Part shown: piece by piece, positions 35,661 to 48,600 of the stretch
Position numbering within the stretch: position 1 is the first letter of the stretch
Layout of the letters: the number at the start of each line of letters is the position of its first letter
Assembly (NCBI GenBank): GCA_027422505.1
Contig: JAPQWV010001603.1
Location: 1-64,000 of the forward strand
Direction: 5' to 3'
DNA length: 64,000 nucleotides
DNA from: Craterostigma plantagineum
Lineage: Eukaryota > Streptophyta > Magnoliopsida > Lamiales > Linderniaceae
Position numbers and translations under genes: made by a program
Notes under the pieces: generated by a model
Seen by the model: only the letters and a program-made list of their open reading frames with translations
Told to the model about the DNA's origin: nothing
Databases searched by the model: none

Positions 35661-37010
35661 AATGAATACTTCTAGCAAGCTACCGATGTTCTCCCTGGAT
35701 TTCATGGAATGGAAAGTCCGTATGATGACTCATCTAGCGGCCCAAAACGAAGATATATGGGACGTAATCACCGATGGACCTGCAACGCTTACAAATATCA
35801 ACCCACGACATACTTAAGATAAGTCACAGCCATAAACATTCGCAAATGTAAAAAGTGAATGGACAGAGGGCGAAAAGAAACTGATGAATCTGGACAATGT
35901 AGCCAAGGACATTCTGTTCAAAACACTGGATACCGAAACATTTAGACAAGTCATGCTGTGCAAAACTGCAATGGAGGTCTGGACGAAGCTCTGTCAAATC
36001 TGTGAAGGGAATGAATCTACAAGAGAAAAATAAGCTTATATAGCCATTCAAAATACGACGGGATAAAGATGAAACCGGGAGAATCAATGACTGACTTTGA
36101 GAGCCAATTCATGAACATCATCAATGCTCGTTTTGCTCTTGGAAGAACGTTGGAAAATCGAGATGTTGCCATTAAAATCATGAAAGCTCTTACTCGTGAG
36201 TGGGATGTAAAGACCATGGCCATGAGAGAATCAAAGGATCTCAGCAAGATACTGGTTCACGATCTCTTTGCTGATCTCAAGGCCTATGAATTTGAGCTAC
36301 AAACGAGGATGGAAGAAGCAGTTACAGAACAACCGGTCAAAGCACTCGTAGCTCCAGAAGCCTCAACTTCAAAAACTCTGAGGAATTGACCGACGAAGTG
36401 ATAGCACTTTCGTAAAAAGATTCGGGAAGTTCATGAAGATAAACCGAAGCAGTACTTCGGACGGTAAGAAATCTTCAAAGAATAAAATTGATAAAATTGA
36501 TGTCTCATGTTTTAAACGTGGCAGGAAAGGACACTATGAAGTTGGCTGCCGAGTATCTAAGAAAGAAATGAGAAGGCCAGTACCAAAACCAGGAAGTATC
36601 AAAAGGCACTGGTAGCTAAAGATGGAAAACCTAGGATGACTCTGACTCTGAAGAATCAGACAGTGATGAATCAGATATAGTGACCAGGAAACTCATGAGT
36701 GTCTAATGGCCACATGACCGACGATGAGGTATGTGAATCTGCCTCTAATGAATTTACAAAGGAAGAGCTACTTCAAGCTCTTCAAGAGATGGCCGATGAG
36801 TACCAAAAGCTATCTAAGAAAATTAAGCAAAAGGATACAATCACATCGATTGATCAAATCGAAGGTGACCTCAGTCAAACAGGGGTTTTGACTGAGGAGG
36901 TAAGGCAACTTAGGAAGGAGATATCACAATTAAAATCTGAAAACTCTAGGTTAAACACTATTGTTCAGTCTTGGACTCAGTCCAAGAAGAACGTAGACAA
37001 TATTTAGAGT
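35661..37010 (+). pseudogene. Sirevirus gag, broken
   Basis: ATG at 35661 opens MNTSSKLPMFSLDFMEWKVR, the usual Copia gag start. A stop near 35815 and a shift follow. The UBN2-type region at 36069-36389 has KPGESMTDFESQFMNIINAR, LTREWDVKTMAMRESKDL and HDLFADLKAYEFELQ. A knuckle near 36510 reads CFKRGRKGHYEVGC; the second Cys is Arg, so zinc binding is spoiled. The segment 36699-37007 (KEELLQALQEMADEYQKLSK, EEVRQLRKEISQLKSENSRL) is a heptad-rich coiled coil, typical of Sirevirus gag ends and probably for particle assembly. Confidence 0.85.
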
Positions 37011-37339
37011 AATCTGAAGGATAACGACAAAACAGGGCTAGGATTTAAGTTCACCGAACCGACTGCAGTCACATCACACACTAGGAATACCGAATGGATC
37101 AAGTTTGTTCAAGCTAGCTCTTCACAGACCAGTATACCGGAAATACACCTAACCCCCCGTTAGGGTACAAGAGCTGCTACCTCTTTTCAGACTAGGGTCT
37201 TACCAAATAGGCATGAACACAGGGGGAATCAAGGTACTATAGTGAGCGTAGGAACAGAGGTAGACAATACCGGACAGAAAAATAGGAATGACTAAACCTA
37301 GAAATATTAAATATCTAAAATATTTGTTTGCAGGAATCT

Positions 37340-40300
37340 ATTGAGGAGCTAAATCAATCAGTGGCATCTAGATAGTGGATTTGTCAGCACATGACCGGAT
37401 ATGAAAGATTGCTGAAACAATTAAAGCCACATACCGGTCCGATCATTACCTTTGGAGACAACGTAAAGTTAAACAATCGGGAAGGTGGTGATTACTCACA
37501 GGAACCATACTGTTACTGGTTACAGAATCAGTGGCACGTATAGAGTCCAGTGGGAGATCAGTCGGCATCTACACAAACACGTCTTATTGCTCATAACTCA
37601 AAAAGTTGACTATGGCACAAACGTCTGAACCATCATAACTTTAAAACTATCTCTATCCTTAGGAAGAATAGCTTAGTCAGGGGTTTACATAACTTAAAGT
37701 TTTCTAAAGATAAACATTGTACTGCACGCCAGTTAGGTAAACAAATTAGATCAACTTTCAAAAGTAAAGGGAAATCAAACCGGTGTCTAGACTTACTTCA
37801 CATGGATCTTTTCGGACTGATACCTGTGATCAGTCTCGTGGAGCTAAGATATACTCGTAGTAGTTGATGATTTCTCTAGGTTTACTTGGGTTATATTTCT
37901 AAAGTCTAAAGACCACACTCCAGTCAGTTTAATGAACTTTTCAAAAGAATGCATAATGAACAAAGTAAAAGTATAACCTGAATTCGTAGTGACCGAGGTA
38001 CAAAGTTTGTGAATTCTATGCTAACCGAATTTCTTGAGAACCATGGTATCTGCAATGAGTTATCTGTTGCTAGAACACCACAGCAGAATGGCGTAGCTGA
38101 AAGGAGAAACCGAACACTCAAGGAAGCAACAAGAACAATGTTAGCAGATGCAGACATCTCGCACAAATTCTGGCAGAAGCAATCAACTCTGCATGTTACA
38201 CTCAGAATCGGTCAATGATTTGCAAGAAATAGGGTAAAACACCCTACGAAGTATGGACCGCAAATCTTCCATCGGTAGGTTATTTCAGAACCTTTGGCAG
38301 CAAGTGTTTCATTCACAACAATGGGAAAAATCAGCTGTCAACGTTTGATGCAGAGCAGAAAAAGGAATTTTTCTTGGATATTCATCAGTCAGCAAAGCCT
38401 ACCGAGTCTTCAACACTAAGACACTATTTATTGATGAATCAGCACATGTGGTCTTTTTGAAGAATCAGAAACTGATGATCAAACTCCCAGCAATATCAGT
38501 CGATTAAGCAGCCAACTAGAGAAATCTCATCTTGAAGACTCGAGTGATGACGAAAGGGATTCTTCTATTTCAAAGCACACTGAAGTACCTATCACGGAGG
38601 AAACCGGTACTCTGGTCGATTCTGCAGAGATACCGGTAGAACCAATCAATTCGTGTGATACTAATCATGAAGTCATCCCTGAAAATGGACTCAATACTGC
38701 TACGCAAAACATACCGGAGGAATTAACTGAGGGGGACGGATCAAATGGAATTTTTACAAAGCTGAATCATCCTCAACAACTAATCATAGGAGATCCTACA
38801 GCACCTGTGAAAACAAGACGGCAAACTAACCCAAATCTATTCAGTCATGCGTTCATATCTCAGATCCAACAAACAAAAATATATGAGGCCCTCAAGGATG
38901 ACAACTGAATAGAAGCCATGCAAGAAGAACTGAACCAGTTTGAGTGTAGTCAAGTGTGGACTCTCATTCCAAGACCAGCTCAAACTGTGATTGGTACAAA
39001 ATGGGTATTCAAGAACAACTAAATGAAGATGGACTTGTTACTCGGAACAAGGCCAGATTGGTTGCTCAAGGATACCGGCAGGAAGAAGGAATTAACTATG
39101 ATGAAACCTTCGCACCGGTTGCAAGACTTGAAGCCATACGGATATTTTTAGCATATGCAGCACACAAGGACTTCAAGGTATTTCAATGGATGTTAAGAGT
39201 GCATTTATGAATGGAACGATATACGAAGAAGTATATGTCGCTCATTCACCCGGTTTTGAAAATCATGAACATCCTAATAATGTTTACCGGTTGAAAAAGG
39301 CTCTCTATAGATTGAAACAAGCACCAAGAGCATGGTACGAGACACTATCGAATTTTCTAACCGATCAAAATTTCACCATTGGAGGAGTGGATAAAACCCT
39401 ATTCAGATTCACAAAGGGTGATCATCTACTGATTGTTCAGATCTATGTGGACGACATTACAAAGTTTGTAAACGATTTTAAAAAATGATGCAAGATCAGT
39501 TTGAGATGAGTATGATGGGCGAACTTACTTTCTTTTTGGGACTTCAAGTAACGCGGATGGAACATGGGATATTTATCAATCAAGCTAAATATACAAAGGA
39601 ACTGCTCAAGAAGTTCGGGATGGAGAACTGTTCTCAAGCAACAACACCAATGAGTTCCTCAATCAAATTAGATAAGATGAAAAAGGAATTCCAGTTCAAG
39701 TTACCAAATACAGGGGATTAATTGGCTCATTACTCTATCTCACAGCCAGCAGACCGAAAATTTTGTATAGCGTCTGTCTGTATGCCCGGTTTCAGTCCGA
39801 TCCAAAGGAAAGCACTTCATAGCTGCAAAACATATACTGAAATAGCTAAAAGGGACCATCAATGTAGGTCTATGGTACCCTAAAGGCTCATGTATGTCAT
39901 TGCATGGCTATACCGACGCTGACTATGCCGACTGTAAGATAGATCGAAGAAGCACTAGTGTACATGCCAGTTTCTTGGTGACCGGCTAATTTCCTGGTTC
40001 AGCAAGAAGCAATCTTCTATAGCCACATCAACAGCTGAAGCAGAATACTTGGCGGCTGGAAGCTGCTGCTCACAGATTTTTGTGGATACAGCATCAACTG
40101 GAAGACTATGGCATCAAGGAAACTGAAACACCTATATTATGTGATAATACGAGTGCAAGCCATCACCCAGAATTCGGTATTCCATTCGAGGACAAAACAC
40201 ATTGAGATCCAACATCACTTTATATGAGATCATGTGCTAAAGATTAATGTCAGATTGGAACACATCTCAACTGACCTACAAGTAGCAGACATACTTACCA

Positions 40301-40365
40301 AGCCTCTACTGGAAGCTAAGTTCATTTTCTTTCGAAATGCTCTAGGTTTATTAGATTTATCCTGA
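37340..40365 (+). pseudogene. Sirevirus pol, broken
   Basis: Protease trace: WHLDSG near 37368. GAG-pre-integrase: about 37610-37790. Integrase: LLHMDLFGL (about 37795), TRSDRGTKF in mixed frame near 37985, TPQQNGVAERRNRTLKEATR (Glu near 38100). RT: 38920-39210 and 39186-39488 with [38 protein letters not shown] and QIYVDDI near 39438-39460; the YVDD motif is intact. After it: MSMMGELTFFLGLQVTRMEH. RNase H (39720-40330) is only legible across several frames (YTDADYAD, SASHH region). There are more than eight breaks. Confidence 0.85.
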
Positions 40366-41010
40366 GAAACCTAAGCATGGAGTCAGGGGGAACACTGTTA
40401 TATCAAATTGATTGGTATAACTGGTTGCCTAAACACTACAACAAACTGTGCAATTGATGATCGCGGTAACCCTCGCTTTAAAACAGTCACTTCTTTCGTA
40501 TTGGTCCACATACACAAATCCTGTCTGTTTCGGCTAAAACTGATCTTAGTCACAAATTCTCTTTTAAATACCGAGTTGCTCCTCTCATTCTGAATTTACC
40601 GGTTACTCTATTTACAACAGGCAATTTTTTCTTAAGAATGGTATAGATACCGAAATACTTCCCATCTCTTGACCAATGACTGACCGAAATCGTTTTCAAT
40701 AAATACACGTTATCAATTGCATACATCTGTCGTAGTACTTTTTTTCAGGAAAAATGACGATAGGCACCGTACAATCTGGCAGAGATACGCATTACCGCAT
40801 TAATATAGTGAGAGGAAGGCTAAACGACAAGACGTCTCGTACATTTAATGCGAAACACGCTTTATCCCGTTGAAAATACTTATCTTCGTGATCAATTGAG
40901 AATCTTCATCATTATCTTCAACTCAGAACACTCTCTCGACTTCCTCCATAACCCTCTTAAAGTTCACAACGACCTTACCAGAACCGCTGCAAATCTACTT
41001 CGACAACAGC

Positions 41011-43596
41011 ATGGACACGGAACATGACGGTTTTGTTCCCATCCTTGAAGCCCTAATTGCGACCAGGCTCCAAACCTTTCGTCAGTGCAGCTCTGAGTTC
41101 TACCCAGACATACTGCATCAATTCTTCACCACAGTTCTCGTTGTTGGCAATCGTCTGCAGTGTCTCATCATGGTCCGCGATTGAAATCACCGAGACCTAT
41201 TTCACAGAGCTGTTTAACCTACCGACTACTGAGGCAACCATCATCAACGTCTCTGATGATGTCAAGAATCTATGAAGGCTACGATGTCCTTGACATGAAC
41301 ATCATTCAAGGATTCAGGTAAGCGAGTGGTTCTGAAACCAGAATTTCGCCTACTTCATGATGTGGTGGCGAAGTCATTTTTGGGAAAAGTCGTCTCCTTT
41401 TACATGCTAACTGGCGATGAAATTCAAGCCATGGTTGCCACCATGACCAACATGGAGATCAACTGGGCCTCCCTGATCTTCTCTGTGTTCATGTGAGGCA
41501 GTTCAAGAACTTTGCTCCTCAACTTCCTCTCTCCTCAAACACAAGGTTGCTGATGTGGGGTCGGTCCAACTGTTGGGGAGGCTCAGATGTCAGTTCATCC
41601 GCCAGATGATAGCTATGACTGAGCCCTCAAAGAAACCGACCAAAAGGAAGGCTTCTGAAGAATCTGATGCTCCACAGCCATCCAAGAAGCACACATCTAT
41701 CCGCCCCAGACAACCGGTCGCAGGCAACCCCCACAAAGAAAAAAAAGGGTGACAAGAAATCAGTCTCCTCGAAACCGGCAAAGAGACAATTGGTTCTGGC
41801 GTCTTCCTCTGAAGATGAACCGCTTAAAGTGGTGCTCAAGAAACTGCGAAGCACGACACCCAAGAGTCGCAACCGAATCTCCTACCGCTGCTCTGCCCTA
41901 CAAATCTTTTGTTGCTCGAAAAGTACCAGTGACCGGTCCTCACCCTCTGTTCAGGACCAGACTCAGCCATCACAGCCCCAAATTGCTCAACCGCAAGTCC
42001 AAATAACCGATGCTCCTTCAGTCTCAAGATCAGCCGATCAAGTGGCACAAACCGCCCCCAGACAAAGCGGTATTGTGATAAAGGAACCCGCGTGGACAGT
42101 TCTGACTGACAAAAGGAAGGGCAAAGCTAAGGCCATCCCTGTGTCTCCTACATCAATCGATGAGACCGCGCCTGGAATCTCATCAGCGAAGAAATTGACG
42201 AGACCCATCACAATCGACCTTTAGGACTTGAGGACTGGCTTGTAATCCGGTATACTCCACTCAGTCGGAAAGTCTCCACTGAGCGACTGACAAAAGCCAG
42301 GAAGACCGAGGCCAAACTCATCAAGCTACTGGAATCAATTCCATCCAAATCTTGCTGAGTGCTCAGGAACTGTTCAGTCTCCGTCTCAAAATGAATCAAC
42401 TTCAGGACTATATCGATCAAAGGAGGCAGAACCTCACACCGACGGGTCCTGATGCGTCCCACAATCTTCGCGTCCTAACAAGACTGGAGGCTAAGATGTA
42501 AGGCATGGAGGCCTATTACACAGCTGTCTTCAACCGGATTCAACCGGGTCTGTCTTCATCTACTCTTTCTACATCTACACGACATCGGTTGCATCAACCA
42601 CTACAACGGCCCTTGTCGTTGCACCGGTTCCTTTCTTGTCAGCACTTTCAAGCAGCTCCTCTCCTCCTTTCTTCAATTGGTAACCAGCCCAGTTTCTTCA
42701 TCAACTTCTGACCCAGGCGTGACCATACCAGTTACGATAGCTCCTCCATCATTTTTTCGCCAACCAATTCCAGACTTTTCCCTGCCTAACTTGGCAAATT
42801 TGACCATTCCTTTTGCAATCCCAGCCATTAGTCCCAGCCCCTACTTCTGCATCGATGGATGCCGAACCCTCAAAACTCTACCGAGGCTGCAGTCGAACAA
42901 GGTACTTCAGCAACTGAGTCGGTTGTTGTTTCAGTGGACCCCTACCGGTCCAGGTTGCGGCTCCAGGCATCTCTCAAGCGGCTTCAGCACGCTCACAGCC
43001 TACCGGATGAACCTCCTAAGACTTCTCTCGTTCCACTTGAAATCATGGATGGGCAAACGAGGTCTCCTTGGTGAAGCAAACTTTCCAGAAGATGTCTGTT
43101 CTGTCCATGAAAGTTGACAGTGACCGGAAGCATAATAATGAGCAGTTCAAAGCCCTCTCCGATGACATAGTCGGTCTTTGCTCTGATGTCTGTTCAGATT
43201 TGAGGTCATCAAAGCCCAACTGGTTGTACTGACCAAAATTATGACGGGTATGACTGCTCCAACTTCGGTTATTGCCAAAAAGTGGGAAGTGGCAGCAGAA
43301 ACCACAAACACACTCACTCTAGCTCTACCATAACTGATCTGCAGAAGTTCATCTCACAGATATATCTCAAGGTTGATGATCCAAAAAGGGTCGCAGTCGA
43401 AGCCGCGCTAATACCGGATGAAGTGTTAAGTAGACATACATCTGCTATTCCAGTTAGTGAAGCCGGTCCGGTTGAAATGCAGTATGACGGCAGCAGTCTA
43501 AGGCACTTGGCCTGCAATCTTACAAGAGATCAACTGGCAGATCTTACAAGACAGCATGATATAAAGGAAAGTGTGTACAGGACATCACCAAGCTAA
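41011..43596 (+). pseudogene. Extra coding region after pol of the Sirevirus (unknown protein)
   Basis: Start at ATG 41011: MDTEHDGFVPILEALIATRL, FRQCSSEFYPDILHQFF, then, after a shift, TETYFTELFNLPTTEATIIN. Next come traces to 41580 and a conserved-looking block RLRCQFIRQMIAMTEPSKKP TKRKASE that turns into a long Pro/Ser/Thr/Lys-rich, probably disordered part (41700-43080). The C-terminal piece (43282-43596) has LQKFISQIYLKVDDPKRVAV and LTRDQLADLTRQHDI. It has the same strand as pol and lies just before the polypurine tract, where Sireviruses may carry an env-like frame. No signal peptide or membrane segment was seen, so an envelope role is not supported. Similar text occurs, from memory, in unannotated plant retroelement proteins. 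Confidence 0.6.
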
Positions 43597-43721
43597 AGGA
43601 GATAGAGCGGATATCCAAAGAGCAAAGGTTATGAGTAGTATGTAGTTTGTATCAAATCTTTTTTATATGAATGAAAACTGTTTTCTTCTAGTAAGTTTTG
43701 TCAATCACCAAAGGGGGAAAT

Positions 43722-44688
43722 TGCTAGTAATACGAATTTAAACATTCGGATTAATACTTTTGGTGTTGACACTTAACTAACAGCAGCTTAAGATATGAAA
43801 CCGGAGATCCGAATATCGTCTACACTAAGGAAAGAGCTCTTGCACTGAAAGACTGGATTGTGCTATGAACGAAAAGAACCCAATTGAATACCGGTCCATT
43901 ATAATTGCCAGTCAAACAACAAACACACTGAAACAAGATTGACCAACTTTGGACAAGTTGGATACAAAGACAAGAGCGTACTAAGACAAAAAGATAATTT
44001 CAGATAGGCAATCATGCAAGGCTGCCAGCCAGATGAAGAAGAGGTCAATAGCGCAAATAAGGAATGAAGCAAAATGGCAGGATAAACCGCAGTAAAGACC
44101 GGACATACCCATTTTGGGAAAGTGAATTAATGCATTGCTCAGAGTGAAGAGTTTATCACACAACGGCTTCAAATTCAAACCTCAACTATAAAAGGTGTAA
44201 TACAAGCTGAAGACGTTCACTTCATGCATCCTAAGCTATTTCAACGACTTTCAAACACTTCGAAGAGAGAAATCAAAGTGAAGTCTAGAGACATATAACT
44301 GTTCGTAGTTTATGCCCTTTATTCCACGGACTGTAAAAACTGTTGAAGTAGGTGGATTGTTTCATACAACTGCCTAAGTGATTCACTAGATTAGCTGTAT
44401 TTGCTTGGTAAGCCTGTACTACACGTTGTATAACTGAAGATCTAGTGAACCTTCCTCTTGAGAAGAAGGAGAGACATAGGAGAGTTAACTCCGAACTTCC
44501 ATAAACAACTCTGTTCCTTACACACACACACACACACTTACATCGGTTACTTGATCGTTCAGTATCATCCTCCGCACCTATACTGACCGGTCACTGATTG
44601 AATACAAGTCAACGCACAAACCAGTTAAATAATCGAAAAAGACCCAACCATTTATTCACCCCTCTAAACGCGTTAACCGATCCTAACA
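43722..44688 (+). repeat. 3' LTR of the Sirevirus-like element (967 bp)
   Basis: Starts straight after the polypurine tract and is followed by the second tattt copy. An (ac)n run near 44520-44536 is longer than in the 5' copy. Confidence 0.9.
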
Positions 44689-45418
44689 TATTTCTTTGAA
44701 CGATCTATAAAAAAGAAACCTAACGAGCAAAGACATTCATTATATTACAAAACTTTTCCAACACGAAACCACAATCCTCTAACACCGTAAAATAGTTAAT
44801 CCACGCATGATCCATCAGTTATTGCATTTCGAACGACAAATAGGGCAAAAGCAACTCCGACGAAGCCACTCCTTAATGCATCCTCGTGAAACAATGCATA
44901 CAAGGCATGGAAGTCGCTTCGAAACAACCAAATACTCCTCAACGCAGATAGCGCACGTCCCATCGCAGCTAACCCTTTTATTCTCCAACGAATTGATCGA
45001 AGATTCCAAAGCACCATTTGCGCCACTCTCTTCTACAGACTCCATTTGCGCCACAAAATCCAACCGTAAATCCTCGTGAAAATGCGCTCGTTATCAGCCA
45101 CGACGCTCATATTTACAGAAACGACGTTTTGGCTGCTCTAAGCCATCGTTGCGACTGCTTTAATTGCTCGGCACATCGCATAATAGCTCAGTTCCCTTCG
45201 GTGAAGGTCCGAAGGGACCCAACTTGCGAGCGCTCTCCCTATTATTTTTTGCGCTCTTTTTGCCTCAAGAACGACTGAAGGGCGAGGCTAACTGTTCCTT
45301 TAACCTCTGGCGGGGTTTGTATGGATCGAAGGAGGCGTGGGACAGATGAATCTCGCCCTTTATTAGTTCTTTATTATTTTCTGCGCATGAGAAATTGAAG
45401 ACTATTTGCATTTGCGGC

Positions 45419-45629
45419 TATTGAGTATAATAATGATAGAAAGGAGTTATTTGTAAATAATGGAAGTATCAGGTGTAAGTATTAGAAGTCAAGGGACTGG
45501 AATGCAATTATATTGCATATAGATAGCTGAGAATCTGTAAATGAATACTAACGTGTAATACTGTAATTCTATTCAATAGCAGTATATGATTTCTTCTTTA
45601 TCTTCTTGCGCAACTCTCTGAAATTGACA
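45419..45629 (+). repeat. 5' LTR of Copia element 3
   Basis: 211 bp, starts tattgagtataataatgata, ends attgaca, followed at once by the primer site. Confidence 0.9.
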
Positions 45630-45641
45630 TGGTATCAGAGA
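45630..45641 (+). promoter_or_regulatory. Primer binding site of Copia element 3
   Basis: tggtatcagaga, Met-tRNA type with one change at its inner end, directly adjoining the LTR. Confidence 0.85.
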
Positions 45642-45696
45642 GATAAGAGCTTCAACCATTCAAATCAATCGCCGATCAACAAAAGCCTAAGAAGAA

Positions 45697-48600
45697 ATGG
45701 CTGATAATGATTCTGAGGGAGTAAGAATGAAGCAAACACAGATACGGCGAAGAACCAAGATCGTATCGAAGGACAGAAGAATTTTCACAATTCTCAGAAA
45801 ATGGTTTTAAACAATCCTCTTTTCTTGCACCCGTCGGACACTCCAAATCTGGATTTAGTCACTGAAATCTTGAAGGCAGTGAAATTATAAAGTGTGGAGT
45901 CGGGATGCTAATTGCTTTGGAGGCTAAGAACAATTAGGATTTATTGATGGATCGTACAAGCAACCTGATAAGGATGATGCGAATAATCAACGGTGGAAGA
46001 GGTGTAACGCATTGGTGCGTTCTTGGATCCATAGATCACTTTCGAGAGAGTTAGTACATGGAGTGATTTACTGTGAATCGGCTCAATCCATTTGGAAAGA
46101 CTTGAAGGAACGCTTCGACAAGGTCAATGGTGCAACGGCTGTTCTCATTATATAGAGAGATCAATTCAATAGTACAAGGTACAACATCTGTTACAGACTA
46201 TTATTCAAAACTGAGACAACTTTGGGATGGGTATGATAGCCTCATACCATCCCCGGCAGGATCTGTCAAAGGAATATCTAGAGCACTGTGATCAACTGAA
46301 GATGATGCAGTTCTTGATGGGACTAATGATGGCTACAGTCAAATGAGATCTCAGATCTTAATGATGTCACCCTTGCCATCACACCAGCAAGTATATTCAA
46401 TGGTCTGTAATGAAGAAGCTCAAAGGAATATTAATGTTCATGGAAACAACCAAGGTCATCTATAGCCCTGCAGAGTAGTGGAATTCAGGCAAGACAATGG
46501 AACTTACAAGGAGGCAGAGGCTTGTCCTGGTGTGATCACTGTAGTACTGAAGGACATACTAAGGAGAATTGTTTTAAAATCCATGGCTACCCTCAAACCT
46601 TTCAGAGAGGAGGAAGGAGATGAATGAGAGGTTGAGGGGTCTTAGAGGAAGGTTCTCTGATCAGGGACAATTCCACAGAGGAGGACAATGGCAAGAAAAT
46701 TCTGCTCGAGTCATTCCACCACTACAAATGCACAGATAGGGCAGCCCTCTACTGGAGTTGGAACTGTGATGATACGATTCGGCCTCAGATCACACTGACC
46801 ATATCAGCAGATCTTGGCCATACTTGGTGGTACACAATCACAAGATTCTGCAAATCGGGCAGGTAACAGCTCATGTATGAACTGTACAAAGCCTTTGAAT
46901 TTAAGCAAATGGATAATTGATACAGGTGCAAACAAACATATGATCTCGAGTAAATATTTATATGATTTAGGAACTGTGATTGCTAGGCCAGATATCCATG
47001 TTAGATTACCAAATGGAATTCTTTGGTAGCTACTATACAGGAGATGTTACTTTGTTTAATGGTCTGAAATTACATGATGTTTTGTTTTGTACCTGATTCA
47101 AGCATAATTTGCTTTCTGTGTCGAAATTAACTTCTGATGCTAATGTTTTTATGGCATTCTATCCCCATTTCTGCTTAATCCAGGAGATCTGGACTGGCAA
47201 GATAAGGGGGATTGGTAGAAGATGGAATGGATTGTATTACCTTGAGATTACTAATGATAGTCTGCTAGTTTAGGTTGTAATGCTTCTACAGTTGCATGTA
47301 AAAGTGAGATTGCTCAAGGTGTAATGAATAACACAGACATAATAGTAAGATTTTGTTGTGGCACAAAAGATTTGCCATATGTCCTTCAATAGACTTGATT
47401 TCCTACCAGATTTGAATTTGCGAATCATAGAAGATCATAAATATTGTTCTATATGCCCTTTAGCCAAACATAGTAGAACTAAATTTCCTATGAGAAGTAG
47501 TATGACTACTTCTAGTATGGAACTAGTACATATGGATGTGTGGGGCCCATATCGGGAACCAACATACAAGGGTGAGAGATATTTTTTGACTATAGTTGAT
47601 GACTTCAGTCGTGCTACATGGGGTTTTCTTATGATTAATAAATCTGAGGTATGTGGAATTTTGGAGAACTTTATGAATTTTGTGAAGATCAGTTCTCTAA
47701 AGGATCAAAGTAGTTAGAACAGACAATGGATTGGAATTTATGAATGCAGATTGTAGGAGATTGTTGAACTCTCTAGGTGTGATTCATCAAAGCTCTTGCT
47801 CCTACACTCCACAGCAAAATGGAGTAGTGGAGAGGAAACATAGACACATCCTTGATGTGGCTAGAGCTTTGAAGTTTCAATCAAATGTACCTCTAAAGTT
47901 TGGTGATGTGTCAAAACAGCTATCTATCTGATTAACAGACCCCACCCCATTACTGAAGGGAAGACTCCATTTTATGTTTTATTTGGTAAAGAACCAAAGT
48001 TTCATCATTTGAGAGTATTTGGTTGCTTGTGTTTTGCCAAAGTCTTACCTGCAGTTGATAAATTTAAGAGAGATCAAGACAGTGCGTATTAATGGGGTAT
48101 GCTGTTGATAAAGGCATACAAACTGCTAGATCTCCAGACAGAAGATTTCATTAATTCTAGGGATGTGATTTTCTATGAGGATAATTTCCCTTCAAGTCAT
48201 GTAATATGAGTGCTGAAAAATCTGTAGCTAATAGAAACATGACTTAGGATTTCATTTGATGAGTATTTTGGCCTGATATGAGTTGTGATGATAACATGAT
48301 AAATATGCATCGTAAGGATCAAAATTGTGCTAGAATATTGGAACTAGATACTAGCGATGTCTGCACCAGTAAGATATGAGGATGTTGAACCAGCAAAACA
48401 TCCAATCAAGTCAACCAACAGTTGAAGGTATAGAAACATCAGGAGTTGAGAATGCTGCCCCGACACTATTCAACCTCAGCCAACTCAAACTGTAAGAAGG
48501 TCAGGTAGGGCTGGTAAGCCTCCAAGTTGGTTGAAAGATTTTTGTCTCACCTAATTATCATGATGCTAACCATACTTGCAAGTATCCCTTGTCCTCTTAG

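Larger units (their letters stand above)
34649..44688 (+). mobile_element. Complete Sirevirus-like Copia (10.04 kb) with extra region after pol
   Basis: LTRs at 34649-35620 and 43722-44688 begin TGCTAGTAATACG and end GATCCTAACA. The 5-bp duplication tattt lies at 34644-34648 and 44689-44693. Internal order is gag with a coiled coil, protease, integrase, RT, RNase H, then about 3.3 kb of further sequence with its own coding traces before the polypurine tract (43711-43720, aagggggaaa). Pol wording ([26 protein letters not shown]) and the space after pol match Sireviruses, known to carry an env-like or other third region. The primer site after 35620 is decayed (ttgtatcgaagcggg). Confidence 0.88.

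Noticed and set aside
41590..42048. Minus-strand open stretches in the Sirevirus post-pol region
   Set aside because: Antisense to the coding trace that shares the strand of pol.
44807..45349. Plus-strand open stretches over RING-H2 copy 1
   Set aside because: Antisense to the RING-H2 gene, whose paralogue at 52475-52873 confirms the minus strand.
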